Source of the DNA: Pratylenchus scribneri
Lineage: Eukaryota; Nematoda; Chromadorea; Rhabditida; Pratylenchidae
Direction of reading: 5' to 3'
DNA length: 64,000 nucleotides
NCBI GenBank assembly: GCA_030063045.1
Contig: JAQSEB010000179.1
Span: 642,604 to 706,603 of the forward strand
Positions 36,401 through 48,800 of this stretch are shown one piece after another; position 1 is the stretch's first letter; each line of letters starts with the position of its first letter. The notes below the pieces were generated by a model. The model saw nothing but the letters and a program-made list of their open reading frames with translations, made no database searches and was not told the origin of the DNA. The translations under genes and the position numbers were made by a program.

Positions 36401-38254
36401 TCAAAATCGAAATGTTTTGGGAAAAAATGTGAAAATGGAGATGAAATTTCACTGTATTGTTTTCTTTGTCAGGTCAAAAAATATTTAAATTAATTATATA
36501 AAATTATTTTATAGGCAGAAAAAGTGATTTCAATACAAAAAATTGACAGCCACATTCCCCAAATAAAAATGAGATCTAAACGAAATATTCCAATTGACAT
36601 AAATATGGCACTTGTGCCAAAAGAATTGATTAGTAATTTTCCAACAATTGATCAACAATTAAAAAATTTGGAAAAGTTCAAAAAAATGAAAGAGAAAATG
36701 GAAGAAATAATGAAAAACCAACCAAATTTGACACAAATTGATGAACTAATTCGAAATATAATTATTGGAATTGGAAAGGAAGTACAGGAAAAAATTAAAA
36801 GGAAAAATGAAAAAGGAGAAAGAATTGAAAATTTGAAAGAAATTGAAAAAGATTTGAAAAATGTGATTGGATCGGAGGAAATTGTTGGGGCCAATGAATT
36901 ATTGCAAAATAAAAATGATAAAAGAAATGGAATGATTTTGGCATTATCAGGTCCCAAAAATTAAAATAAAATATATTTATTATTTAGGCTATCGAGCCAA
37001 TAAACAAATTGTTGATTTGTTGCCAAATAAGGAAAATTACAGGAATTTACAAATTGCAATTTTGGCATTGAAATTATGGACAAAAAGTGATTAAAATTAA
37101 TTTAGATAAATTTAAATTAAATATTTAATATTAGATAATTTCATATATAATGGCCTTTTTGGATTCTTGAATGGGGCCACATTGAGTGTGTTGGTTTGTA
37201 AATTGGCAATGGAATTGGGGGAAAATGCATCGGCATTAAAATTATTGGAACAATTCTTTCAGAAATATCAAAAGTAAAATTAAAAATAATTAAATTATGA
37301 TTTATTTATATAGAAGGGGAAATGAAATGTTGGAAGAAATTCATTTGGAATTCAAAAAAAATGATGAAAATATTCGAAAAATATTGGATTGGTCGAAGGG
37401 AAGGGAAATTGCGGCCCGGCATGGAAATGAGCTGGGATGGCAAGTGATTACGGCCGGATTTCCCACCCAAAATGCGGCATTCCAAATTATTCCCCCAACA
37501 CGGCGAATAATCAATGCAGAATTGGCCAATGGTTGGCCAAAATAATCCAAAAATTATAAATTAATTTAATTTTGTTTTGATTTAGGATTGGAAAAAGTTG
37601 CCAAAATTCGAGAATTAATTGAAATGGCCGGAGAACCACCGGCAAATTTAATCCATGAAAAATTGGCAAATTTATTTGCTACACAAAAATTTGAAGATAA
37701 AGTAGGAAATATTTTAATAAAATAATTAAAATTAATTTAATTCCTTTTTAGTATTCTAATTTTGTGGGAATTATTTGTAAATATCCACCAAAAAGTGCAA
37801 ATGGGCCAGCATTTTGTGGCTTTCTTGAGGCCAAACTTCGCCTTAAACTTCCCCTAATCGATGCACCAAAAAATGATTATTGCCACATAAAACCGGAAAG
37901 AATAATCAATAAAAGAATTTGTCCGGAACAATTTGGGCGAAAAAATGAGCAAAAATTATGTACAATTTGGTTGGCCGGCATCAAATTGAAGGATGATGTA
38001 TGGAATAATAAAAAATAATAATAATTTTAATTAATTTTTAATAGATTAATGTTGAAAATGTGGAATTGGAGGCGGCCATAAATTGGAAAGAAAGTTCAAA
38101 ACAATTAATCACAAAAACAAAGAAAGAATTTTATAAGCAATTGTCTGCTGAAGAAGATGAAAAAAATGGCAAAGAAGAGGAGAAATTTGATGCAATATTC
38201 AGCTATTTTTCCAAAGAGGATTTACTCAAATGGATGCCCAAAACAAAGAATTAA
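33402..38254 (+). CDS. signal-bearing poly(A) polymerase copy B, intact
   Basis: Sixteen exons: 33402-33501, 33556-34025, 34061-34265, 34358-34858, 34905-35147, 35191-35355, 35393-35835, 35883-36035, 36257-36472, 36515-36950, 36988-37086, 37135-37273, 37314-37531, 37586-37701, 37752-37997, 38045-38254; 1,319 aa. Residues 1-26 are Lys-led then strongly hydrophobic (IVVISSVLIVFLFILHIQA): signal peptide or anchor. Residues 30-710 are Lys/Glu-rich helical. The polymerase module begins near 711: G770-S771 and D782/D784 (SDIDFIV), third Asp D860 (IPIDIN), then LSGYRANKQIVDLLP, FGFLNGATLSVLV, GWQVITAGFPTQN and a C-terminal RNA-binding-type domain (FCGFLEAKLRLKLPL). This is the canonical nuclear PAP layout, with a coiled insertion before LSGYR. 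The 35-nt intron 34026-34060 is short; without it the frame breaks. Confidence 0.82.
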
Positions 38255-38304
38255 TCCATTTTCAATGCATTTATTCATCCATTTTTCAATTTGACAATGT
38301 TAAC
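35737..38304 (+). repeat. near-identical inverted tract, copy B arm
   Basis: Reverse-complement partner of 19305-21954. It covers the last exons of the polymerase gene, including introns, plus about 50 bases after the stop. Upstream of 35737 the two genes drop at once to weak protein-level similarity. Confidence 0.85.
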
Positions 38305-39795
38305 ATAAAATGAGCGAAAAAAATATTTTCGGAGAAAGGGCAGCCAGCAGGCAGTCGGGAGCAATAAAAAAAAAGTTAACAAAAATTTATTGTTCCCACC
38401 GTTCGTTGTTCACCTGTCACCGACGCCAACAGGGTTGACTCATCCTCGCCTTTCATTCATTCAATCTTCCTCATCCCCGCAAGTCGTAATCATCCATCAA
38501 TTCGTCCTTTCAGTCAAATCCAACAATTTTCCTCGAATCCCGGGAGCTCCATCCTCCATCTTTTCTCTCCCGATTCCCGAAAACATTAAAAAATGACATT
38601 TATTGACAGCCGGTCATTAATTTAGATCCAAATTTTGAACGCAAAAAAAAATATTTTAAATTTTAAAAATATGTATTTTATCCTTTTACGGATTAAAATT
38701 TTCCTCCATACTATCTTAGAATAAAAATTTATGAAATGAAGGCTGACTCATCGATAAATTTTTATCAGCTTCTGATTATGGAAAATCAAACCGCAAAATG
38801 TATTTATTTATTTTTCATTTTTGAAAAAAAAAGTGTGTCAACATAGATAGACTCAATATTTAATCAATGCATAAAATACAAAACATCCCTCATTTAAATT
38901 CATTATTAATTAAGTATTATTTTTTAGCGAATTGAAAACAATTTGGGTATTATGAATATGTTATTATACTAATTATTGAATTATAACAAAAATTAATTAA
39001 AAAATGAGTTTCATCTTCATCTTCATTCAGTAATACTTTTTTGAATTGAAGTTTATTTTTTGAATTGAAACAAAATTTGCAATCATTAAAAGCCGCCAAA
39101 TATTGTTGCATTGAAATGAATCACACAAATTCGCACTGAAATGTGCGGCTGGCAGCAATTCCATTCGATTCAATTCTCGCGAATTCTGATCTATTTAAAT
39201 TGGCCTTCTCCCATCCACTAACGACCTTCTTTTACCCAACCGTTCCATTTGATTAAATCTTCACAGCGGAATGGGAAGAAGGCACACATTTCACCTTTGC
39301 TTTCTTTCCTTTCAATTGTAAACAAATGCAAAAAGTGAATTGGATCGAGGGCAGATTGGAAACGGTGGCGAGAAGAAGGGAAGAAGAAAGGCTGAAGTGG
39401 CGGCTATTTTTTATTAAAGGGAAGAGCCAAGGAAATGGCCGAATGAATCATTCCCGCCCCCTCCCTCTCCTTCCCATTAGCCATCAATCCCGAATGTGAA
39501 GGGGGAATTTATGATTGGACACCTGCCGGCTGCTAAGCGGGGGCTAATGGACTTCAAAGAACACCCATTCCAAAATTTTTAAAAAGTTTAATAAGCTGAA
39601 AATGTTTCGAAATCAACCAAAATATTATTTTTTAATGAAATTTGAATTTTAATTTCAGAAGCAAATTATTAATTAATAAAATTACAAAAAATATTTGCCT
39701 GTTAAAATGTCAATTCTACCATTTCCATTATTCAAAATTGCAATTCATCAACTAAAATTAATTGAAATGTCACAAATTAACATTTTTTAATTCAA
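38255..39795. other. intergenic, no gene seen
   Basis: AT-rich spacer between the polymerase copy and the His/Arg-rich membrane gene. Somewhat more GC-rich patches (38330-38600, 39120-39560) look like promoter or UTR sequence. No exon with support. Confidence 0.5.
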
Positions 39796-40832
39796 ATGTT
39801 TTTCATCCCAACAAAATTGATACGCCCCAATGAATTTGTCCTTTTTTGGTCACAATGCTCATTAATTGCTTCCAAACTTTTTCTTATTTTTGCCATTTAT
39901 TCCCTATTAATCATTGTGGATTCAACAAAAATTGATTCAACATTTTCTTCATTAAATGCCGATTCTTCTGAATATTCAATAATTAGTCCATCCTCTTCAC
40001 ATCCTAGTCAGGTCAAAAAATTAAATAAATTAATATTAAATATATTTTGAATTTAGTTTAACCCAAAATCCATTGATGGAATTGAATTGGCTTCAAATGA
40101 TGGCCAAAAACAAATTCATTCCCATCAAAATCATCATCATCGAAGAAGACATCGACGGAGACTCCCTTTTGGTGCAATTGGCAGATTTTTTACAAAATTG
40201 ACTGGAGGGAGTAAAGTGGCAGCCGCTTCTGCTGATGATGTGGCCGCAGCCGGAGCAAAATTTGGTAAATATTAAAAAATAATTTATATATAAAATTTTA
40301 AATTAAGCAAAAAATGGTGACAAAATCGATGATTTCGTGATTGGCGGCACAAAAATGGGTAATTTAAAATGGAAAAATTATTAAATTTTATTATAATTAT
40401 AGGTAAAAATGTTGGCAAAGGGCCAAATGCGCGTGGATTTGCCCGCCGCCGGGGCCAATCCCGTTCATATGATGGGCCCTCATTCAATCCATATTCAATG
40501 AATGGCAATGAGGCCAGCAGGAAGGCACGTTCAAAAGCATTGACCGGCGCAAATTTGGCATTGGCCACTGGTGGAGTGGCCGCTGGCATTTGGTATTTTA
40601 GTGGGGAGAATGCAAGTAAGGAAATGAATTCCCTCAAATAATGCATTTTTGAATTTAAGCACTTTTCATTGCCATTTTAATTGGAATTGGATTAATTTGC
40701 ATTTTGTTGGCCGCCTCATTCCTAGCTTATTGTTTTCTTTGCCGAAATAAGAAAAGAGGATATTATGCGGTGAATGAGGAGGATATTGCCATGGCATTTT
40801 TAAAAAAGTTACTTTTTTATATGTTTTGTTAA
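39796..40832 (+). CDS. His/Arg-rich transmembrane protein, unknown
   Basis: Exons 39796-40011, 40057-40264, 40308-40358, 40403-40615, 40660-40832 give 286 aa. A hydrophobic N-terminal segment (SLIASKLFLIFAIYSLLIIV, residues about 21-41) may be a signal anchor. It is followed by Ser-rich sequence, then HSHQNHHHRRRHRRRLPFG, Ala/Gly-rich and Arg/Gly-rich stretches. A second membrane span (LFIAILIGIGLICILLAASF) lies near residue 235, ending in a basic, Tyr-containing tail. I recognise no family. The His/Arg cluster could bind metal or nucleic acid; that is speculation. The gene converges with the protease gene, whose stop is 137 bp away. Confidence 0.75.
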
Positions 40833-40968
40833 ATATATTAATGTAAATATCTAATTAATTAAATTAAAATAAATTAAATTATTTTATTATTTATTTTATT
40901 CAATTTTATTAGAAAATGACCCGCATTTATGGAAAATGAATTAATTTTTAATATTGGCCAATTCACAT

Positions 40969-43900
40969 TTATGGGCCAACCGTGTCCAGTCCATTGAAAA
41001 ATGCAACATTCAAAAGTGTACTGTATGCCTAAGAGGAATATCAATTCAATTTTTTAAATTATTTCCAATTCATTTTTACCTGCAAATTTTCTCGAAAAAC
41101 TCGGAATTTCTCTGCCGCTGTTACGCAAATATCATCGCCTGGGAATGCACGCCTTGGCAGGAATGGTTCAACACAAGGATTGCCAAGGCCAATAATATTT
41201 GAGGAAATTTCAACATTTCCCGAAATTCGTTCATTTTGATGTTGATCTTCGCGCAATGCCAATTCCCGCCTTAAAATTATATATCAATTTTACACATTAT
41301 TTTATTTTTCACTATATTCATATTATATTATTTAATTTACTTAATAATTGAAGCAGTTTTAAACCTTAAGGAAGTATGGGGTTAGACTATGGCCTAAAAA
41401 GTTTAATTTTTCGATAAGATTTTTTTGGTAAATTTCTCTGATTTAAGGATAAATCTATTAATTATTATACTTTAAATTTTAATTTTGTATTACCTTTTTT
41501 CTGTCACACAAACATAATCGTATGGATCCAATGCTCGCCAAATTAGTCCCTGTCTGCAAGCATTTGCCCCAAATGTTCGCCTTAAATCATAAAAATTCCG
41601 TCGAGCAAATTGTCGTCGCATTTCCACATCACTCAAAACTCGAATACTTCGAATATCGCGTTTATGCCTAAAAAATAAAATAAATCAAAAAATATACACA
41701 TATTTCAATTTTACCTTTTTTCAATTGTTAACAAATTGTCCGTCCCAATCGGCGGTGTCAATGTTGTTGTTTGGGCCAAATTCATTAATTCTTCTCCATC
41801 TTTTTGTGCCAAACAAACTTGCCTCAATCCAATCACAAATGGTTGCGACCATCGCGCCGCCCGGAATAAATGTTCACCCATTCGGCATTTCGTCTGAATT
41901 TCCACCCAAAATTAAATATAATTTGACTTGAATTGACCGGACTAAATGTGGAAACAATGTGAATATCCGCATCCACTAAAAATAACCAAAATATTCAAAA
42001 TTAAATATTTCTAACCAACTTGAATAAACTTTTTTTAATGAAACTCGAATAAATTGGAAATTTCTCATTGCATTTTCTTTTTGGCCTCCGTTTCCTTGAT
42101 TTTCCACTGAATTTGTTGTTGGGGAAAGTTGCTCCAAAAAAGTCACCTTTTTAATTGATTTAATAATTAATATTTTATTCCAAATTCTCTTTTTACCCAT
42201 TCTGTTCCTTCATCCGTCAATTCATAAAAATCCGCTTGGCTAACCAATTGTGAATAATAACTGTCACCATTTTTGTGGATTTTATGAATTAGAATTGATG
42301 GCTAAAATATTTAATTAATTCATTATATTTAAATTAAATATTTTTGGCCCCACCAATGCCAATCCCCTGTCGAATTGATGCGGTGTCCGTAACTCGACTG
42401 TATAATAATTATTTGGATCATCCCGATCGAATGGAATCATCACAAAAAGCCATCCAAGTGTTCTAATTGGTAATATATATTTATTCATTTTAATTAAAAT
42501 TAATTTTAATATTATTTTATTTATTCAATTTAATTCGTTTTAATTCATTTAAATTAAATTAATTTTTAGTTTACTTATTGTGCGGAATGCTAAGTGAGGA
42601 CAATCGAAGTGTGTAATTTTGACGTCCATCCCTTTTAAAATTATGAAATTATTGGCTAAATTTATTCCACCTTCCAAAATAGAGAACCCGATCCATGGGC
42701 AACCATCCCAAATAATCCAAATGAGGCCCATTCAAGCCTGGGCCACTCATCCCAAAATTGGAACGATGCTAGCAGCGAATTGAACGAACATTATTAAAAT
42801 TCATTCAATTTACCATATAGGCATTTGCGGTGCTCATCAAATCGTATCGATCATCGTATTCCCCATATGAGGCATATGGGAAAACCTATAATTAGGAAAA
42901 GATGATAATATTCTATTAATTTATCCACAAATTATTGCATTAAATTAAAAGGTATGTAACTTTGCTAAATGTTAAAATATTTCATGATTGGTTTTGGATA
43001 ATTTTAGATTTAGTTAGAAGTAGTTTCATTTTATAAAAATCCGTTTTGGCCATTTCTTTGTCCAAAAAGGAGATTTTTGACTAGAAAATTTTGATTAAAT
43101 TCAAACTTTTTATGGGTAAATAAATTAAAAATTCATTATGTGAATAGATAAAATATTATACCCGAAAATAACCGATTTTCAAAAAAATCAATCATTAGTA
43201 CTTAAAGCCATAAAACGAATACAGTATTTAAAACTATCGTAGCATAGCAATATTTATAAAAATCCTCACAATTTTTTATAAGACTTTTTGTAATGGTCTG
43301 GTTAAATGTCCTTAAAATGTTTAATTTTTTGATATGAAATTTTCCCAAAAATTAATCTTTTTGGGGAATTAATAAAAATATTTTTGTGCAAATTTAATAG
43401 AAGAGAATTATCCTCCCAAATTGTATGTTCCTATTTTGTAAATTCCTCACCTTGATTTTTCGATCACTATATGAATGGCCAATGAAGAAGGAATGAACCT
43501 AAAAATGTATTCAAAAAATAATTCTCAATGACTATCAACCATTTCGTGTGTCAACACCGAAGAGAACATTAATTGTGGTGTCAAAAGGACTCCATTCTTT
43601 TTGCCATAAACGGCGGCCGTTCCCGCATTCACAACTGTGATTTTTTGACGATGCAATTGGGAACCATTTTTCTGGGCCTCAATCACGCAAAGTTCCTTGA
43701 CTTTATCGAAATACTTTTGGAAAAAGGGAAAATTAATTGAAATTAAAATAAATAATTTTATTATATAAAATTGCTAAAAATAATTTTATACATCGAAACT
43801 CGAATCTGATCCCAATGGAGGTTGGGAAATTCCATCGGTGGCCGTCGAATTATTCACCAATTTTAGCACCTCTTTTTGAGTATATGGAAGGGTGAACCAA

Positions 43901-44540
43901 CTAAATTAAAGGAAAATAATATATTTAGAATATATCTGAATATACAATAATATTTAATTAGTCTTCATTAATTTGCATATTTAATTTTTGATAAATTCTC
44001 AAAAAAATGAAATAAAAAGTAAAAAATGCCCTTCAAGAAAAAGCTTACAATTTTAATTCGATTCAAAATATTTTCTATATTGGATTTCTTGATTTAAAGA
44101 ATTATTATTAAAAAATATTAAATTTATTTGCAATATTAAAGTCATTGAGAATTAATTAAACTTCCTTACCCATTTACATTACTTCCGGCAATTGAATAAA
44201 TTCCATTGGAAACTTGCCAAAAAAATTGTTCAATTGAATCTGAAAAAAATCAAATAAAAATATTTTATAAGAATATTTTCCTAACCTGGTTCATTTTTTC
44301 CATTCAACCAACGGCCAAACCATTCTCGATTATTTGGCTCATATTTTGCCAACTCCTTGAATTTGCATAAAATCAAGGACCAAGGTTCGAGTCCGCGACG
44401 AGGAATTCCAAAGCAACTGAAAGGAGAAAAATTAAAATTTTTAAATATTTTTATAAAATTAAAATTCACTAAAATTTTAAAAATAACCTTTTAAACAAAA
44501 ATGGCAACAAAAATATAAATAAAAAACAATTTGAATTCAT
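40969..44540 (-). CDS. secreted HExxH zinc protease, bacterial/fungal-like
   Basis: Seventeen exons: 44488-44540, 44286-44416, 44170-44239, 43792-43900, 43540-43713, 43451-43498, 42814-42885, 42671-42768, 42575-42631, 42354-42462, 42197-42301, 42020-42146, 41938-41975, 41715-41893, 41494-41667, 41080-41269, 40969-41028; 597 aa. A short signal peptide (CFLFIFLLPFLF) leads. The zinc site THEMVHSFFIGHS spans exons 5 and 6 (H177, E178, H181, H187), followed by YGEYDDRYDLMS and SGPGLNGPHLDYLGWLP. YYTVELR and FDRGL lie in exon 10. The C-terminus carries three Cys repeats of the form C..G..(W/F)R.A...VCV, the pattern I know from secreted actinobacterial and fungal metalloproteases. It is probably extracellular and calcium/zinc-dependent. 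The 565-bp intron 42886-43450 is the largest. Confidence 0.85.
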
Positions 44541-45870
44541 ATTTCGTCCAAAAATTGATGCGTGAATTCACTAATTTGCCCGCGTCCAATAAAAAATTTT
44601 AAAGCAATTTTGGGAGAATGAATGAATTTGGATTCCAATCAATCAAAGGGCGTTTTCATTAACGCAATATTAATTCATTCATTCATTCATTTCACCAAAT
44701 TTTTGGTTCCATTCCAAGTCAAAAGTGTGTCCTCCGCCTGGACATTTGGTTCAACGTCTCAAATGGAGGGAAAATAATAAATAAATAAATAAATATCAAA
44801 TTATGCAAAATAAATGAGGATTCGCGCACGGCTAATGAAAATAACATTGAACAAGTTTTTGTTGAGGGGAAAGCATGCAATATCGCGCAACATAACATGG
44901 GAAAGGAAAGTAAATCGGTGAAATCCTTGCTGGGAAAAGCAGGAAATGTGACAAATTGACGATTAAAAAATGAATGAATGAAAGCGAAACTGCGCAATGG
45001 ATGGATTCCCAGCAGAGATTGAAGATGAGAACAGATACTAGGAATATTGATAATGAATTGAAATGAAGGAAATGAAGGATGCGCAATCAAAAAAAAGGGG
45101 GGAAGATGGGATGGAGTATTAGAATAAATGAACATTTTAGCATTATTTTGAGTAATTTAAATATAAATTGTCTAATAAATAATCGAAAATTTTAGCATTA
45201 AAAAATATATAATTGATGGACAAATGAATTGTTTTAGCTTTTGGTGATTTAATAATGATATTCTTTCAAATTAATTTAAAAATTATTAAAATTAATCGAT
45301 ATTAGCATTCAAAAATGTCAAAAAAAAATGGAATTAAAAATTTAATGAAGGAAGCGAAGGGAAAGAGATTAATTTGAATGGGCGAATGTGCCCATTGCCC
45401 ACCCAACAACATATCCAATTCACTTCCCATTTCATTCTTTCCTTCCAAATCCAAACCGGTATAACCAAAATTGGGAGAAGGGGAATACTCTGAATCTGAA
45501 TGAATATGAAGCAGTTGGGTTAGTAAAGGGGGAATGGCGCCCAGCTGGCTGCTGGTTGAATGCAAAAAAAAAAACCAAAATCGGTGGGATAATGAAAGGA
45601 GGTAACGAACAAAATATGCAAAAAGAGAAAAAAACATGAACGGGGATTTGGGTTAAAATTAGCCCCAATAAATTGAAGGGCGCGCAATCCCCCTTTTTGG
45701 GTGGATGGTTGACCTCTAATTTTTATGGAATTCCCTTATTCCGTACAAGAAATGTTTTATTTGATGTAATTTATTGCGAAAATTAATATTAAATTAATTT
45801 TTGGAAATTATTAATAAAATATGGCTATATAAAACAATATTTCCTAATATATTTGGAATATTAATCAATC
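44541..45870. other. intergenic, no gene seen
   Basis: Promoter of the protease (-) and 3' flank of the formyl-THF dehydrogenase (-). Contains a short ATTC repeat near 44675-44695. ORFs at 44719-45668 are shadows in low-complexity sequence. Confidence 0.5.
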
Positions 45871-48800
45871 CTAATATTCCATTGTGATTGTTTTTGTCTG
45901 CAAATATTCATTCAAAGCCTCCTCGCCAAGGTCTTTCCCAAATCCGGATTGTTTGAAGCCACCAAATGGTGCGGCCACATCAGTTTTCTTTAAAATGGCC
46001 AAAAATTTATTTGAATTGAATTAATTTATGCCTGATATGTGTTCACAAAAACGGTGCCACATCGAAGTTGTCTGGCCACTCGAAGTGCCCGATTCGTGTC
46101 CCGGCTGAAGACGCCACCGGCCAATCCAAATTCTGTTCGATTTGCTCGTTCAATGACCAATTCAGTGTCACTAAAATAAATTTAAATTTAATAAAATTTT
46201 TCGAATTACTTTTCGCTGAATTTACTGATAACCATAATTGGGCCAAAAGATTCTTCGCGAGCAGCAAAATTGGCATCATCCACCTATGTTTTTGAATAAT
46301 TTAAAAAAAGAATAAAATAAATTAATAACATTAATTAGGACGGTTGGCTGAAAGAAAAGTCCTTTTCCTGGGCACCGATTCCCACCAAATGCCACATTTG
46401 CCCCATCCATTTTGGCCTTTTCCACATATTTTTCCAAGGAACGCAAATGGGCCAAATGATTTTGTGGGCCATGTTGGGTGCTTCGATCCAATGGATGACC
46501 AATTTTGAGTTGGGCAGTTTCTGTTAAATTTTAATTAACTCATTTTTGGAATATTCCCAATTCTAACTTTCAACCACGGTTGCCACAAATTGTTCATGGA
46601 TACTTTCCTCAACGAATATTCGCCCGGCGGCAATACAATTTTCGCCTTTATTGAAGAAAACCTACAATTTGACTGTAAATATTTTCAAATTTTATTTTAT
46701 TTTTTACAGCATCCATTGCTTTTCTGGCCACTTTTTCAATGTCAACATCAGCGAAAATAATCAACGGTGATTTGCCGCCGAGTTCCAATGACACTTTTTT
46801 AACATTTGATTTGGCACAACTTTATGTGGGGTATAAAATTATTATTTTCAACAATAGAGGGAAGGAAGCTTTAAGGTGTTTCGTATGCTAAAATTCGAAT
46901 CAAAAAAATTTTTGTTTTTAAAAGGTACTTTTGGATATTATTATGATCTTATTATCGGTTACTGGCCATTTTGATATGAATAAAACAACAACTAATATAT
47001 GACCTATCCATGGAATATGTTGGCGTTGGCTAATCAAGATTGCCATAAAATGGACAAAATTGAGAAGAATTCATGTTTATAATTCTTAAATTATTAATAT
47101 CATTTTCTTAGAATGAAATTAGCAAACGATTGACATAAATCGGAATTTAGGTGAATAATACATCATAAATTTCCAAAATGTCCCAACCATGTCATAATGT
47201 GGGCGCCCACTTCCGTTGAGCCAGTGAATCCAAGTTTACGAATTCGTGGATGATCCGAAATGGCTTGGCCAATTTCCGAACCAGTCCCGGTCATAATGTT
47301 GATCACCTTAAAATGTGCCAAATTCAAATCAATTTTAATTTTGATTTAATAATCACTCCGGGAGGGAATCCAGCCCGATGTGAAAGTTCAGCAAATTTCA
47401 GTGCCGTCAATGGGGACACTTGTGCCGGTTTATGGACTACGGTGTTGCCGGAGGCAAGGCAGGCGGCCATTTTCCAAGAAAGCATCATCAATGGATAATT
47501 CCATGGGGTGATTAGGCCTATGGCATTTGATGAAATAAAAATATAAATAAAATTATGGCCAACCGACAACGCCAATTGGTTCTCGAACAGTGAGGCATAA
47601 ATTAAAATTGGGTCTTGCCTCACTGATTGGAATCACTTTGCCCTAAAAATATTAAATCTCATTCAAAAAATATATGTTATAGATAATTTTGGAATTGGTT
47701 AATCACGGGAATTAATTGCTATGCTAGCCGGGAATCTCGGATTCTTGGCGTCCTACAAATTCGAGAGTAGATACATTTGACTCGGTTTGGTCGATTTACT
47801 ATTAGAAATTTTAATTTCAGAGAGTTCTGAGCTTGCTTAATATAATTTTTCGTTAGATTTCTATCCCATTTCCTGCGCCGTAATTCTAGCGCCTAACCCT
47901 AACTATACTGCCGGTCTAAAATTAAAATTTTATTTAGTAAATTGATCATGCAGAGTTGAATGAGCCTACTCTCAATTCTGTACGATGTCGAGAAGCCGAG
48001 ATTCCCGAAATTAGCTAGTCCGGCGTCTAACTAATACCTCCCAATTCCCTGATTTATCTGTTATATATATTTTTGAATTTCTTTACCTGTATTTTATCGC
48101 ACCATCCAGCAAAATATCTCCACACGTCAATGCTCATTCCAACGTGTGTTTTCAATGCCAATGTATAAACTGCCCCACTGTCCATCGATTCAATTGTGGC
48201 CAATTCCGCTTTATTCTCCTCCATCAAATCGGCCAATCTTTTTAAAATCACATTTTCAATTTTTGATTTACCCTTAAATTCACTTGAATAATAATTTTCC
48301 TCTGTCCCGTGCCGACATTCTCGACCATTCTCCGTGATTGAATGCCTCCTCCGCAGCGCATACTGCATAATCCACATCTTCGGAATTGCTCTATGAATGA
48401 AAATTCATTATTAAAATGTATTTTTACCTTAAATGTTCTTTTAATTTTTACCTCTAGGCGAATTATTTTTCAAGCCCTCAAAAAATGGGAAAATTAAGGG
48501 TCTAATTCCTCAATTTGTTGTCATTTTTGAACAAAAAGGATTTTAAAGGTTTAGGGAATTAAAAAACACAATAAAAAACAATTCACCCCATCCTGCTGCT
48601 AGTAGCTATTGTTTTCAAAATCGAGACTGGGGAATTATTAGAGATGGGGTTTTTAATAGAACATTTACAGTAAATTTCCTTTCATTTTCACCTTCGGCAC
48701 TGTGCAGATTACACTTTCATCGCTTGGGTCGATTGTGTCCATTCTCCTTCCAGATTTGCTTTCCATAAATTTTCCATCAATATAAATTTGAATTGGCACA

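Noticed and set aside
44384..44394. tRNA B-box-like GGTTCGAGTCC
   Set aside because: It lies inside a well-supported exon of the protease gene (minus strand), with no A-box at a suitable distance and no cloverleaf stems.
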